Source: Azonexus sp. R2A61
GTDB lineage: Bacteria > Pseudomonadota > Gammaproteobacteria > Burkholderiales > Rhodocyclaceae
Assembly (NCBI RefSeq): GCF_021401135.1
Contig: NZ_JACBFO010000004.1
Location: 359,132 to 423,131 of the forward strand
Length of the DNA: 64,000 bases
Direction of reading: 5' to 3'
The notes below the pieces were generated by a model that saw only the letters and a list, made by a program, of their open reading frames with translations, searched no databases and was not told the DNA's origin. Positions 26,307 to 35,172 of the stretch are shown here, one piece after another; the first letter of the stretch is position 1; each line of letters begins with the position of its first letter. Position numbers and translations under genes: made by a program.

Positions 26307-27695
26307 TTACTTCGTCTTATTCTGCATGATCTGCAAACCCTTGAGAAGGTTCAGGGCCTGCTGGAACTGGTGGTCGTCGCTACTGGCGTATTCCAGGCGC
26401 TGCGGCATTTCGTCGTCTTCGTCCTTGGCCTTGCCTTGCGCCTTGTTCTGCGACTTGGCGGCGTCGGGCTTGTTGGCTTCCTTGTCGCGGTCGTTTTCCA
26501 GATGGCGGTCGAGGTCGGCTTCGCGCAGGCGGATCGCGCTGCTGGTCTTGCCGCCTTCCTCGACGACGATGTCCGGCGTGATGCCCTTGGCCTGGATCGA
26601 GCGGCCGTCCGGCGTGTAGTAGCGGGCTGTGGTCAGCTTGATTGCGGTGTTGCCGGGCAGCGGCAGGATCGATTGCACCGAGCCCTTGCCGAAGGTCTGC
26701 GTGCCCAGGATCACCGCACGCTTATGGTCCTGCAGCGCGCCGGCGACGATTTCCGAGGCCGAAGCCGAACCGCCATTGACCAGCACGACGATCGGCACTT
26801 TCTTGACCGCGGCCGGCAGCGTGCGCAGCGGATCTTCCTTGCTGCCGCGCAGGTAATCGCGCGAGCGGGCCAGGTAATCCTGCTTGGCATCCTCGGTGCG
26901 GCCGTCGGTCGACACGACCTTGACGTCCGGCGGCAGGAAGGCTGCCGAGACGCCAATGGCGCCGTTGAGCAGACCGCCCGGGTCATTGCGCAGGTCGAGC
27001 ACGAGGCCCTTCAGGTCGCCGTCCTTGTACAGTTTGCCAAGGTGACGGGCGAGATCGCCGATGGTGTTTTCCTGGAACTGGGTGATGCGGATCCAGCCGT
27101 AGCCGGGTTCGGTCAGCTTGGACTTGACGCTTTGCACCTTGATGACTTCGCGGATCAGCGTGATTTCCAGCGGCTTGACTTCGCCCTTGCGGAGGATGGT
27201 CAGTTTGATCGGGGTCTTCGGTTTGCCGCGCATCTTCTTGACGGCGTCCGACAGCGTCAGTCCCTTGACCGGTGTTTCGTCGAGCTTGAAGATCAGGTCG
27301 CCGGCCTTGACGCCGGCGCGGAAGGCGGGGGTGTCCTCTATCGGCGAGACCACCTTGACCAGGCCGTCTTCCATGCCGACCTCGATGCCCAGGCCGCCGA
27401 ATTCACCTTGCGTGCCGACCTGCAGATCCTTGAAGGCGTCGGCGTCGAGGTAGGTGGAGTGCGGGTCCAGGTTGGACAGCATGCCGGAGATCGCATTGGC
27501 GATCATTTTCTTGTCTTCGACCGGTTCGACGTAACCCTGCTTGATCGCCCCGTAGACCTCGGCGAAGGTGCGCAGGTCCTCGATCGGCAGACCGGGTTTG
27601 ACATCCTTTTCGGCAAAGGCCGGCAAGTTGAGGGTGATCAGGGCACCGGCGACGAAACCGCCGATGGTCAGGCTGATGGATTTGGCTTTGCTCAT
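26307..27695 (-). CDS. ctpA: C-terminal processing peptidase, S41 family
   Basis: Periplasmic serine protease that cleaves proteins at their C-terminal side, often with effects on peptidoglycan hydrolases. 462 residues: signal-anchor 1-28, PDZ domain about 95-175, then the catalytic core with the Ser/Lys dyad in NGGSASASEIVAG and GTQTFGKGS. The last ~60 residues contain a Lys/Asp/Glu-rich low-complexity segment (near 395-435), then a helical end, common in this family. The start overlaps the stop of envC (ATGA), the conserved envC-ctpA arrangement. Confidence 0.94.
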   Translation of the reverse strand: MSKAKSISLTIGGFVAGALITLNLPAFAEKDVKPGLPIEDLRTFAEVYGAIKQGYVEPVEDKKMIANAISGMLSNLDPHSTYLDADAFKDLQVGTQGEFGGLGIEVGMEDGLVKVVSPIEDTPAFRAGVKAGDLIFKLDETPVKGLTLSDAVKKMRGKPKTPIKLTILRKGEVKPLEITLIREVIKVQSVKSKLTEPGYGWIRITQFQENTIGDLARHLGKLYKDGDLKGLVLDLRNDPGGLLNGAIGVSAAFLPPDVKVVSTDGRTEDAKQDYLARSRDYLRGSKEDPLRTLPAAVKKVPIVVLVNGGSASASEIVAGALQDHKRAVILGTQTFGKGSVQSILPLPGNTAIKLTTARYYTPDGRSIQAKGITPDIVVEEGGKTSSAIRLREADLDRHLENDRDKEANKPDAAKSQNKAQGKAKDEDDEMPQRLEYASSDDHQFQQALNLLKGLQIMQNKTK

Positions 27696-29014
27696 TTCAA
27701 ACTGGCCCAGGACAAGGGGTCGATCGGTTGGCCTTGATGGCGGATTTCAAAGTATAGCCCGGATTCCGGATTGCCTCCGGTATTGCCCGTGGTGGCGATT
27801 GTTTCGCCGCCGCTGACGCTCTGGCCGACCTGCTTGAGCAGCGAGTCGTTGTTGCCGTAGATCGACAGGTAGGCGTCGCCGTGATCGACGATCAGCAGGT
27901 TGCCGAAACCGCGCATCCACTCGGCAAAAACCACCCGGCCGTTGGCCACCGCCTTGACCGGCGCGCCGCTTTCGCTGCGGATGAACAGCCCGCGCCAGGT
28001 GCCGCCGCCTTCGCGCGGCTTGCCGAAGCGGCCGGTTACCGTGCCGCGGACAGGCAGGCGCAAGCTGCCCTTCTGTTTGGCAAAACGACCGTCGTTGGGC
28101 ATCGGCTCGTAGGTGTTTTCCGGTCCGCCGGGCGTGGGCTTGCTGCTGGCCACCGGGGGCGCGGCCGGGGCCGGTTTGCCGGTTTCCTGAGCGCGTCTGG
28201 CCTGCTCCGCCGCTTGCCGGCGCTTGCCGGCTTCGGCTGCACGTGCCGCAGCGGCCTGCTGGGCGAGGATTTTCGACAGCCGGTCGATCAGTTGCGTCAG
28301 GCGTTTTTCGTCACGTTGCAGGGCGCCGATTTCCTTGCGCTGCGCCTGTACCTTGCTGGAAATCTGCGCGTAGAGCGATTTGCGTTCGGCGCGCTGTTTT
28401 TCCAGTTCGGCCTGGCGTTTCTTCTGTTCGGCCTCGACCTCGGCCAGTTCGCTGGTGCGGTCCCGGACGTCGGCCGCCAGGCGTTTCTTCTGAGCGATGG
28501 TGCTGCTGATTTCCGCCATCAGGTCGGCGCGGCTGTGGGCAATGGCCGACAGGTAATGCAGGTCGCGCGCCGTCTGGTTCGGATCGTCGCCGTTGAGCAG
28601 CATCTGCAGGGCGTCGGGTTTGCCGCGCAGGTACTGGCGGTGCAGCAGTTGTTCCAGCTGTTGCTGTTGCTGACCAAGTGTGCCGCCGAGCTCCCTGGAC
28701 TGGTTTTCCAGGTTTTCCAGTTGTTTTTGCAGTTGACCGCGCTGATTCGAGAGTTCGAGCAGTTCGCGTTGCAGGCGGGAAATCTGCCGTTCCGATTCGC
28801 GCAGCCGGTCGGCGGCGTCGGCCCGGTCACCTTCGCTGGTCGACAGTTCCTTGCGCAGGTTGTCGATCCGGCCGCGCAACTCGCCCAGGTCGGCCTTTTT
28901 TTCGGCAATCTCGGGGGATGCGTTGCGTTGTGCGGCAACCGGCTGGGAGAGCAGGAACGCGAGCCCGGCGAGGGCGATCTGGCGCAGTATGCTGCGTGTT
29001 CCTTGAGCGGACAT
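27692..29014 (-). CDS. envC: Murein hydrolase activator EnvC (degenerate LytM domain)
   Basis: Periplasmic activator of amidases at the division site. 440 residues from ATG 29014: signal peptide 1-30, two long coiled-coil stretches (about 35-120 and 150-245), a Pro/Ala linker, then a LytM/M23 domain (about 310-440). The zinc-binding His and Asp of active LytM enzymes are not in place: the first motif reads WRGLFIRSES and HGDAYLSIYGN replaces the HxH pattern. Loss of these residues is what marks EnvC/NlpD-type activators as non-enzymatic. The frame extends 22 codons upstream into the divergent promoter region. It is followed by ctpA. Confidence 0.92.
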   Translation of the reverse strand: MSAQGTRSILRQIALAGLAFLLSQPVAAQRNASPEIAEKKADLGELRGRIDNLRKELSTSEGDRADAADRLRESERQISRLQRELLELSNQRGQLQKQLENLENQSRELGGTLGQQQQQLEQLLHRQYLRGKPDALQMLLNGDDPNQTARDLHYLSAIAHSRADLMAEISSTIAQKKRLAADVRDRTSELAEVEAEQKKRQAELEKQRAERKSLYAQISSKVQAQRKEIGALQRDEKRLTQLIDRLSKILAQQAAAARAAEAGKRRQAAEQARRAQETGKPAPAAPPVASSKPTPGGPENTYEPMPNDGRFAKQKGSLRLPVRGTVTGRFGKPREGGGTWRGLFIRSESGAPVKAVANGRVVFAEWMRGFGNLLIVDHGDAYLSIYGNNDSLLKQVGQSVSGGETIATTGNTGGNPESGLYFEIRHQGQPIDPLSWASLK

Positions 29015-29059
29015 CGTTCTGCTTGGCGGGCGGGGTTCTGAGAAATCGAGCGCGTATTC

Positions 29060-29065
29060 TATAAT
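29060..29065 (+). promoter_or_regulatory. Probable -10 box of the ArsR-rhodanese-grxC-secB run
   Basis: Perfect TATAAT 30 bases before the TTG start of the ArsR gene, in the divergent spacer with envC. The -35 region (around 29036, TTCTGA) is weak, which suits a regulated promoter. Confidence 0.5.
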
Positions 29066-29094
29066 CAACCGTTCAATCAAACCGGGGTTTCATC

Positions 29095-29412
29095 TTGGAA
29101 GTTGCTTCCTTCAACCTGATCGAGAAACAGGAGCACATCGAAACGGCCGCGCGCGCGCTCAAATCGATCGCGCATCCATTGCGCCTGAAGATACTCTGCG
29201 TGCTCGGCGATCAGGAGGCTTGTGTGCAGGACATCGTCGATGCTGTCGGAACCTCGCAGAGCAATATTTCCCAGCATCTGGCGATTCTTCGGGAAAAGGG
29301 CGTCCTGGTGACGCGTAAGGATGCCAACCGGGTGTTTTACCGGGTTGGCGATCAGCGCACGCTGCAACTGGTCGGTATGATGCGCGAGGTTTTTTGCGGG
29401 AGTGAGGCTTAG
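29095..29412 (+). CDS. ArsR-family transcriptional regulator
   Basis: A 105-residue winged-helix repressor or activator. The core covers residues 15-95 with HPLRLKILCVL, the recognition helix SQSNISQHLAIL, and the wing VTRKDANRVFYRV. Single cysteines at VLGDQEACVQD and near the C-terminus (VFCGSEA) do not form the ELCVCD metal site of arsenic sensors. The signal may be redox or sulfide, given the rhodanese and glutaredoxin genes that follow (inference). The start must be TTG 29095: no ATG or GTG lies before the conserved part. 3 bases separate it from the rhodanese gene. Confidence 0.85.
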   Translation: MEVASFNLIEKQEHIETAARALKSIAHPLRLKILCVLGDQEACVQDIVDAVGTSQSNISQHLAILREKGVLVTRKDANRVFYRVGDQRTLQLVGMMREVFCGSEA

Positions 29413-29415
29413 GTT

Positions 29416-29838
29416 ATGCCGATGGAGTTCATCAATCAAAACATTCTGCTCATCGGCATCGTTGTCGTCAGCGGACTCGGGCTGCTCTGGCCGCTGCTGT
29501 TCCGGCCGGTCGGCAAGGCCGTCAATCCAGGGGAGGCGACGCTGCTGATCAACCGTGAAGAAGCGGCGGTGCTCGACGTGCGCGAGCCGGCCGAGTTTGC
29601 GGCCGGGCATATACCGGAGGCGCTCAATATTCCGGTGGCGAAGCTGGACGAGCGCCTGGGCGAACTCGAGAAGTACCGGGAAAAGCCGTTGATCGTCTGT
29701 TGCGCCGCCGGCATGCGTTCGAACAAGGCATGTGCGGAGCTCAAGAAGCAGGGCTTCGCCCATCTCAACAATCTCAGCGGCGGTGTCGATGCCTGGGTGG
29801 CTGCGGGGTATCCGCTGAAGAAGGCGGGGCGTAAATGA
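29416..29838 (+). CDS. Membrane-anchored rhodanese-like protein
   Basis: 140 residues: one N-terminal transmembrane helix (about 9-28), then a single rhodanese domain (about 38-135). The active-site loop is CCAAGMRSN, with the cysteine of CxxGxR placed for sulfur transfer, so it is likely active. The equivalent E. coli gene (yibN) also precedes grxC and secB, so this neighbourhood is conserved. It overlaps grxC by 4 bases. Confidence 0.9.
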   Translation: MPMEFINQNILLIGIVVVSGLGLLWPLLFRPVGKAVNPGEATLLINREEAAVLDVREPAEFAAGHIPEALNIPVAKLDERLGELEKYREKPLIVCCAAGMRSNKACAELKKQGFAHLNNLSGGVDAWVAAGYPLKKAGRK

Positions 29839-30101
29839 GCCGGCCGGTGCTGATGTACACGACGGCAGTTTGCCCTTACTGCACTCGCGCCAAGCAATTG
29901 CTGGCCGCGCGAGGCGTCACGCAGATCGAGGAAGTCCGGGTCGATCTCGATCCGGACCGGCGCGATGAAATGATGCAGAAAACACAGCGGCGTACCGTGC
30001 CGCAAATCTTCATCGGCGACACGCATGTCGGCGGCTGCGACGATCTGGTCGCCCTCGACAAGGCAGGCGGTTTGTTGCCCCTGCTGGCCGGTGAGGCCTG
30101 A
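29835..30101 (+). CDS. grxC: Glutaredoxin 3
   Basis: Small dithiol oxidoreductase using glutathione, 88 residues. The active site CPYC is at 14-17 and the cis-proline lies in TVPQIFIG; GGCDDL binds glutathione. Coupled to the rhodanese gene by an ATGA overlap and followed 25 bases later by secB, as in many proteobacteria. Confidence 0.95.
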   Translation: MSRPVLMYTTAVCPYCTRAKQLLAARGVTQIEEVRVDLDPDRRDEMMQKTQRRTVPQIFIGDTHVGGCDDLVALDKAGGLLPLLAGEA

Positions 30102-30126
30102 ACCTTTTTTTCTCAGAAAGTGATCC

Positions 30127-30585
30127 ATGGAACAGAACGAACAACAACCGGTTTTCGGCATCGAAAAACTCTACGTCAAGGACCTCTCCGTCGAGGTGCC
30201 GAATGCGCCGGAAATCTTTCTCGAACAGGAAGCGCCGCAGGTCTCCATCCAGTTGAATACCACCGGCCGCGGCGTCGGCGAAAATGTCTATGAAGTGGTG
30301 TTGACCGTGACCGTCACGGCCAATATCGGCGACAAGACCGTGTTCCTGGTCGAAGTCGGTCAGGCAGGCATCTTCCGCGTACAGAACGTGCCGCAGGAAC
30401 AGATGGAGCCGCTGATGGCGATCGCCTGCCCGAACGTGCTCTTCCCCTATGCCCGCGAAGCGGTGTCCGACGCGGTCGTGCGTGCCGGCTTCCAGCCGAT
30501 CGTCCTGCAGCCGGTCAATTTCGAAGGCATGTACATGCAGCGCCTGCAGGAACAGCAGGGCGCACCTGACACGCCGCTGCAGTAA
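30127..30585 (+). CDS. secB: Protein-export chaperone SecB
   Basis: Tetrameric cytoplasmic chaperone that keeps preproteins unfolded and delivers them to SecA. The 152 residues are typical. Family blocks seen: IEKLYVKDLSVEVPNAP at the N-terminus, the acidic face, and CPNVLFPYAREAVSDAV near 103-120. Starts 7 bases after a weak AAAG; ends 5 bases before the SH3 gene. Confidence 0.97.
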   Translation: MEQNEQQPVFGIEKLYVKDLSVEVPNAPEIFLEQEAPQVSIQLNTTGRGVGENVYEVVLTVTVTANIGDKTVFLVEVGQAGIFRVQNVPQEQMEPLMAIACPNVLFPYAREAVSDAVVRAGFQPIVLQPVNFEGMYMQRLQEQQGAPDTPLQ

Positions 30586-30590
30586 TCATC

Positions 30591-31025
30591 ATGCGCTGCC
30601 TGTTCGCCGTTCTCGCCCTTCTCGTTTCGTTGCCGTCGCTGGCGGCGGACTACCGGTCGGTCGGCGTGCCGGCAGCCATCCTGTATGACGCACCGTCCGA
30701 CAAGGCTCGAAAGCTGTATCTGATCAAGACTGCCACGCCGGTCGAGGTCGTCGTCAAACTTGAAGGCTGGCTGAAGGTCCGCGACGCTGAAGGCAGTCTG
30801 GCCTGGATTGCCAGTAGTCAGCTGGTCGATCGCCGTACGCTGATCGTCACGGCCGCCCATGCCGAACTGCGGGCGGCCGATAACGACAACGCACCGGTCA
30901 GCCGGCAGGTCGAGAAGTGGGTGGTGCTCGATTATGCCGGTCCGGCGGCGCCCGGCTGGGTTCGGGTCAGCCATCCCGAGGGCGGTAGCGGGTTCGTTCG
31001 CGCCAATCAGGTCTGGGGTCTATGA
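30591..31025 (+). CDS. Secreted SH3-domain protein
   Basis: A 144-residue exported protein. Signal peptide 1-18 (ending SLA), then one bacterial SH3 domain of the YgiM/GW type (about 25-85: RSVGVPAAILYDAPSDKA followed by VEVVVKLEGWLKVRDAEG and LAWI), then a second divergent SH3-like half. Such domains bind peptidoglycan or proteins in the periplasm. The stop overlaps the gpsA start (ATGA). The role is unknown. Confidence 0.85.
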   Translation: MRCLFAVLALLVSLPSLAADYRSVGVPAAILYDAPSDKARKLYLIKTATPVEVVVKLEGWLKVRDAEGSLAWIASSQLVDRRTLIVTAAHAELRAADNDNAPVSRQVEKWVVLDYAGPAAPGWVRVSHPEGGSGFVRANQVWGL

Positions 31026-32011
31026 GAATTGCCATGTTGGGCGCCGGTGCCTGGGGCACGGCGCTGTCCATCGCTTTTGCCGATCGCCATGCGGTGAGCT
31101 TGTGGTCCCGCGAGGCGGATGTTGCGGTCGACCTGCGTGAAACCCGCGAAAACCGCCGCTTTTTTCCGGGCTATCGTCTGCCCGAATCGGTACGGATTGA
31201 AACCGTTTTCGCCGCTGCGCTGACCGATGTCGACCTGGTGATCGTGGCGACGCCGATGGCCGGTCTGCGACCGAGCGTCGAAAATCTTGTCGCCGCCGGC
31301 TGTCGGGCGCCGATCCTGTGGGTCTGCAAGGGATTCGAGGCCGGTAGCGGCAAACTGGCGCATCAGGTGGTGGCCGATATCGTTCCCGCCGGGCAGATTT
31401 ACGGAGCGCTGTCCGGCCCGAGCTTTGCCGAGGAGGTGGCGGCCGGCCATCCGACCGCCGTCAGTCTGGCCGCCAGCGACGGGGCTTTTGCCCGTCGCGT
31501 GGCACGCGAACTGCACGGCGGTAATCTGCGCATCTACGCCAACGACGATCTGGTCGGCGTCGAGGTCGGCGGGGCGGTCAAGAATGTGCTGGCCATTGCA
31601 ACCGGCGTCTGCGACGGCCTGGGCCTTGGCCTGAATACGCGGGCGGCGTTGATCACCCGCGGCCTGGCCGAGATCGCCCGCCTCGGCGTGGCGCTTGGCG
31701 GGCAGCGCGAAACCTTCATGGGCCTGGCCGGCATGGGCGACCTGATCCTCACCTGTACCGGCGATCTGTCGCGGAACCGGCGGGTCGGTCTGGGGCTGGC
31801 GCAGGACAAGGCGCTGGCACAGATTCTCGACGAACTCGGGCATGTTGCCGAAGGGGTATTTACTGCCCGCGAAACGGTTCGTCTGGCCGAGCGTCTCGGG
31901 ATCGAGATGCCGATCAGTCAGGCGGTGGCGGCAATGCTCGATGATGGCCTGAGCGCCCGCGACGCGGTGGCTCGCCTGATGGCCCGGGATCCCAGGGAAG
32001 AGCTGGAGTAG
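31022..32011 (+). CDS. gpsA: Glycerol-3-phosphate dehydrogenase [NAD(P)+]
   Basis: Makes sn-glycerol 3-phosphate from dihydroxyacetone phosphate for phospholipids. The 329 residues match the family. The dinucleotide loop GAGAWGTA is at 7-14; the catalytic lysine lies in VEVGGAVKNVLAIATG, and GLAGMGDLILTC is also conserved. Last gene of the rhodanese-grxC-secB-SH3-gpsA run; convergent with trmL. A TGCGGTCGAC word at 31123-31132 encodes Ala-Val-Asp. Confidence 0.96.
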   Translation: MRIAMLGAGAWGTALSIAFADRHAVSLWSREADVAVDLRETRENRRFFPGYRLPESVRIETVFAAALTDVDLVIVATPMAGLRPSVENLVAAGCRAPILWVCKGFEAGSGKLAHQVVADIVPAGQIYGALSGPSFAEEVAAGHPTAVSLAASDGAFARRVARELHGGNLRIYANDDLVGVEVGGAVKNVLAIATGVCDGLGLGLNTRAALITRGLAEIARLGVALGGQRETFMGLAGMGDLILTCTGDLSRNRRVGLGLAQDKALAQILDELGHVAEGVFTARETVRLAERLGIEMPISQAVAAMLDDGLSARDAVARLMARDPREELE

Positions 32012-32019
32012 GCGCGCGC

Positions 32020-32490
32020 TCAGATCGCCTGCGCACCGCCGAAGCCGTTCTGACGCCAGGCTTCGAATACCGTTACCGCGGCGGCGTTGGAGAGGTTCAG
32101 GCTGCGCTGGCCGGGCAGCATCGGCAGACGTAGACGTTGTCCAGCCGGGAATTCCTGCAGCAGCGGGTCGGGCAGGCCGGCCGTTTCGCAACCGAAGACG
32201 AAGACATCGCCGGGCAACAGCGGCGTGGCGTACAGATTGCCGCTGCCTTTGGTCGTCATCGCGAACATTCGTCGCCCGGCCAGTGCGGCCCGGCAGGCCG
32301 ACCAGTCGGCATGACGAATCAGTGTCGCATATTCGTGGTAATCCAGGCCGGCGCGCCGTAGATGCCGGTCGTCCAGCGAAAACCCCAGGGGCTCGACCAG
32401 ATGCAGTTCGGCACCGGTATTGGCGCACATCCGGATGATGTTTCCGGTATTGGGTGGAATTTCCGGTTGGTGCAGGACGACGGCGAACAC
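32020..32490 (-). CDS. trmL: tRNA (cytidine(34)-2'-O)-methyltransferase
   Basis: SPOUT-fold enzyme that 2'-O-methylates the wobble base of two tRNA-Leu species. The 156 residues match TrmL, with the N-terminal PEIPPNTGNIIRMC, the knot motifs FGCETAGLP and RLPMLPGQRSLNLSNAAAV. It begins with GTG 32490. It is 27 bases downstream of comF on the same strand, so the pair may be cotranscribed. Confidence 0.95.
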   Translation of the reverse strand: MFAVVLHQPEIPPNTGNIIRMCANTGAELHLVEPLGFSLDDRHLRRAGLDYHEYATLIRHADWSACRAALAGRRMFAMTTKGSGNLYATPLLPGDVFVFGCETAGLPDPLLQEFPAGQRLRLPMLPGQRSLNLSNAAAVTVFEAWRQNGFGGAQAI

Positions 32491-32517
32491 GATGGATTTC
32501 CGGCAAAAGCGCGGATT

Positions 32518-33231
32518 CTAGCCTTTCAAGGCCCGGGCGACGATGCCGATGTGTACCTCGATGGCCCCGTGCAGGCGCAATACCCGGGCGCATTCGTCGG
32601 CGGTGGCGCCGCTGGTCAGCACGTCGTCGACCAGCAGGACGCGCAGGCCGTCGAGGCTAGCCGCGCATGCGAAGGCGCCGCGGACATTGGCTGCCCGGGC
32701 GTTGAGCGGCAGATCTGCCTGATGGGCGGTGGGCCGGCATCGACGCAGACTGTTGAGGTCGACCGGGCATTGCAGGCGTTTTCCCAGATGTGTCGCCATT
32801 TCCCCCGCCTGGTTGAAGCCTCGTTCGCGCAGGCGCGACGGATGCAGCGGCATCGGCAGGATGCGGTCGACCGTCGGCAGTCCGTCAATTTCCGCCAGAC
32901 GCGTTGCGAACCAGGGCGCGAGCGCCAGTCGCTGCCCGTATTTGAAGGCCTGAATCAGGCGATCGATCGGGAAATCGTAACGAAATGCCGCGTGGCAACT
33001 GGCGAAGTGCGGCGGCCGCTGCAGGCAGGTGCCGCACCGCTCGCCGTGGGTGGTCGGTTGCGCGCACTGCGGGCAGCGCTGTTCCGGCAATGCCGGCAGG
33101 TCATGGCAGCAGGCCTGACAGATCAGTAATTCATGGTCGGCACCGCATAACAGGCAGCTGTTCGGCAAATAGCGCCCGCTCAGCCGGGCGAAGCGACGCC
33201 TGCTCAGGATGGGATGGGGTAAAATTGACAT
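32518..33231 (-). CDS. comF: ComF family protein
   Basis: Phosphoribosyltransferase-fold protein needed for DNA transformation in naturally competent bacteria. 237 residues: N-terminal zinc ribbon with CLLC, CQAC, CPQC and CGTC pairs (about 27-70), and a C-terminal PRTase domain with VLLVDDVLTSGATADE (near 195-210). In Haemophilus and Bacillus ComF helps handle incoming single-stranded DNA. Divergent from bioB, as often seen (comF/bioB) in proteobacteria. A TGCGGTCGAC word lies inside (32862-32871), which matters for the uptake-sequence idea. Confidence 0.92.
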   Translation of the reverse strand: MSILPHPILSRRRFARLSGRYLPNSCLLCGADHELLICQACCHDLPALPEQRCPQCAQPTTHGERCGTCLQRPPHFASCHAAFRYDFPIDRLIQAFKYGQRLALAPWFATRLAEIDGLPTVDRILPMPLHPSRLRERGFNQAGEMATHLGKRLQCPVDLNSLRRCRPTAHQADLPLNARAANVRGAFACAASLDGLRVLLVDDVLTSGATADECARVLRLHGAIEVHIGIVARALKG

Positions 33232-33254
33232 CGACTCGCAGGCCTTCGATAATT

Positions 33255-33260
33255 CATAAT
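33255..33260 (+). promoter_or_regulatory. Probable -10 box of bioB
   Basis: CATAAT lies in the comF/bioB divergent spacer, 45 bases before bioB. The surrounding AT-rich ATAATTCATAATTA is nearly symmetrical and could serve both directions or be an operator. Confidence 0.35.
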
Positions 33261-33304
33261 TACGCTGTTGTCTGCCATAACCCTTTATTTCGCAAGGTTT
33301 TTCG

Positions 33305-34285
33305 ATGCAAGCTCGTCCTCTCGCTGCTGTTTCCGACCTGTCCGTCGCCCCGGTCCGTTCCTGGACCCTGAACGAGGTGCTGGCGCTTTATGACTTGCCC
33401 TTGATGGATTTGATCTTCCGGGCACAGCAGGTTCATCGCGAGCATTTCGATGCCAATGCCATTCAACGCTCGACGCTGCTTTCCGTCAAGACCGGCGGTT
33501 GTTCCGAGGATTGTTCCTACTGTTCGCAGTCGGCACGCTACGAAACCGACCTCGAGCGCGAGCGTCTGATGCCGCTGGATGAAGTGGTCGCGGCGGCCAA
33601 GGTGGCCAGGGAAAAAGGCGCTTCGCGCTTCTGCATGGGTGCCGCGTGGCGCAGCCCCAAGGACAACGATCTCGATAAGGTGCTGGCGATGGTGCGCGAG
33701 GTCAAGGCGCTGGGCATGCAGACCTGCGTCACGCTGGGCATGCTGAAGGAAGGGCAGGCCGAACAGCTGAAGGAAGCCGGTCTTGATTACTACAACCACA
33801 ATCTGGATACCGACAAGGAATTCTACGGCCAGGTGATCAAGACGCACACCCACGACGACCGGCTGGATACGCTGGATCAGGTGCGCGATGCCGGCATCAA
33901 CGTTTGTTCCGGCGGCATCATCGGCATGGGCGAATCGCGCAAGAACCGCGCCGCGCTGATCGTTCAGCTGGCCAATCTGCCGACGCCGCCCGAATCGGTG
34001 CCGATCAACAACCTGGTGCCGATCCCCGGTACGCCGCTGGCCGATCAGCCGCGTCTCGATCCCTTTGAGTTCGTCCGCACGATCGCTGCCGCCCGCATCA
34101 CCATGCCGTCTTCCTGGGTCCGCCTGTCGGCCGGACGTCAGGAAATGTCCGATGAAATGCAGGCGCTCTGTTTCCTGGCCGGGGCCAATTCGATGTTCTA
34201 CGGCGACGAATTGCTGACCACCGGCAATCCGGCGGCCGAGCGTGACGATGCGCTGTTCGCCCGGTTGGGTCTGAAAGCGGTTTGA
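33305..34285 (+). CDS. bioB: Biotin synthase
   Basis: Radical-SAM enzyme that inserts sulfur into dethiobiotin. 326 residues. The SAM cluster cysteines are in [11 protein letters not shown] (near 65-75), and the second-cluster cysteines appear downstream ([28 protein letters not shown]). It is coupled to bioC by a TTGA overlap. The rest of the pathway (bioA, bioD, bioF) is not in the window. Confidence 0.96.
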   Translation: MQARPLAAVSDLSVAPVRSWTLNEVLALYDLPLMDLIFRAQQVHREHFDANAIQRSTLLSVKTGGCSEDCSYCSQSARYETDLERERLMPLDEVVAAAKVAREKGASRFCMGAAWRSPKDNDLDKVLAMVREVKALGMQTCVTLGMLKEGQAEQLKEAGLDYYNHNLDTDKEFYGQVIKTHTHDDRLDTLDQVRDAGINVCSGGIIGMGESRKNRAALIVQLANLPTPPESVPINNLVPIPGTPLADQPRLDPFEFVRTIAAARITMPSSWVRLSAGRQEMSDEMQALCFLAGANSMFYGDELLTTGNPAAERDDALFARLGLKAV

Positions 34286-35169
34286 GCGCCGAAAATCCGC
34301 TATCCGGCTTTGTTGACCGCAGCACGGTCGTGCGGAGCTTCGATCGCGTCGCAAAAACGTATCCGGAGGCCGATTTCTTTGCCCGCGAGGTGGATCGGCG
34401 GATGCTGGAACGGCTCGATTACGTCCGAATCTCGCCACCGCGCATCGTCGATCTCGGTTGCAGTCGCGGCGCCAGTGTCGAGCATCTGCTGAAGCGCTAT
34501 CCCGGGGCGGATGTCGTCGGCATCGATCTCTCATCGGCGATGCTTGCCGCCGGTCGCGCGGCCGGTCCGGCCTGGCGGCGCTGGCTGGGGCTGGAAAAGT
34601 CCGCACTGTTGCCCGTGGCTGCGGACGCCGCCCTTTTACCCCTGCGTTCGCGGTCGGCCGCGCTGGTCTGGTCCAATCTGCTGCTGCACTGGCTGGACAA
34701 TCCGCTGCCGGCGCTGGCCGAGGCTCATCGTGTGCTGGAAGTCGGCGGTCTGTTGATGTTTTCGACGTTGGGGCCGGATACCCTCAAGGAATTGCGGTCG
34801 GCTTTTGCGGATGGCTATGCGCATACGCAGCGTTTTACCGACATGCACGATCTGGGCGACATGCTGGTCGAGGCCGGTTATGCCGACCCGGTGATGGACA
34901 TGGAAGTCGTCACGCTGACTTACGACAGCCTGGATCAATTGTTCGGCGAATTGCGTGCCGCTGGCTCGACCTGCGCGATGAAGGCGCGGCGCCACGGACT
35001 GACCGGAAGCGGTCGGCTGACGGCGGTGCGTCGGGCTTACGAAGCGATGCGGCAGGATGGCCGCCTGCCGGCGACATTCGAAGTCATCTACGGTCATGCC
35101 TGGAAAGCCGAAGCAAAGGCGATCGGCGATGGGCGTGCCGTCATCCGCTTCGACCGCAAGCCGCGTTGA
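34282..35169 (+). CDS. bioC: Malonyl-[acyl-carrier protein] O-methyltransferase
   Basis: Methylates malonyl-ACP to start the pimeloyl moiety of biotin. 295 residues. SAM-binding motif I is VDLGCSRG (near 54-61), with [11 protein letters not shown] (motif II) and [15 protein letters not shown] following. The start appears to be TTG 34282, sharing bases with the bioB stop (TTGA); the N-terminal [12 protein letters not shown] is the BioC hallmark, so translation must begin at or near here. Convergent with msrQ, 3 bases between stops. Confidence 0.9.
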   Translation: MSAENPLSGFVDRSTVVRSFDRVAKTYPEADFFAREVDRRMLERLDYVRISPPRIVDLGCSRGASVEHLLKRYPGADVVGIDLSSAMLAAGRAAGPAWRRWLGLEKSALLPVAADAALLPLRSRSAALVWSNLLLHWLDNPLPALAEAHRVLEVGGLLMFSTLGPDTLKELRSAFADGYAHTQRFTDMHDLGDMLVEAGYADPVMDMEVVTLTYDSLDQLFGELRAAGSTCAMKARRHGLTGSGRLTAVRRAYEAMRQDGRLPATFEVIYGHAWKAEAKAIGDGRAVIRFDRKPR

Positions 35170-35172
35170 GCT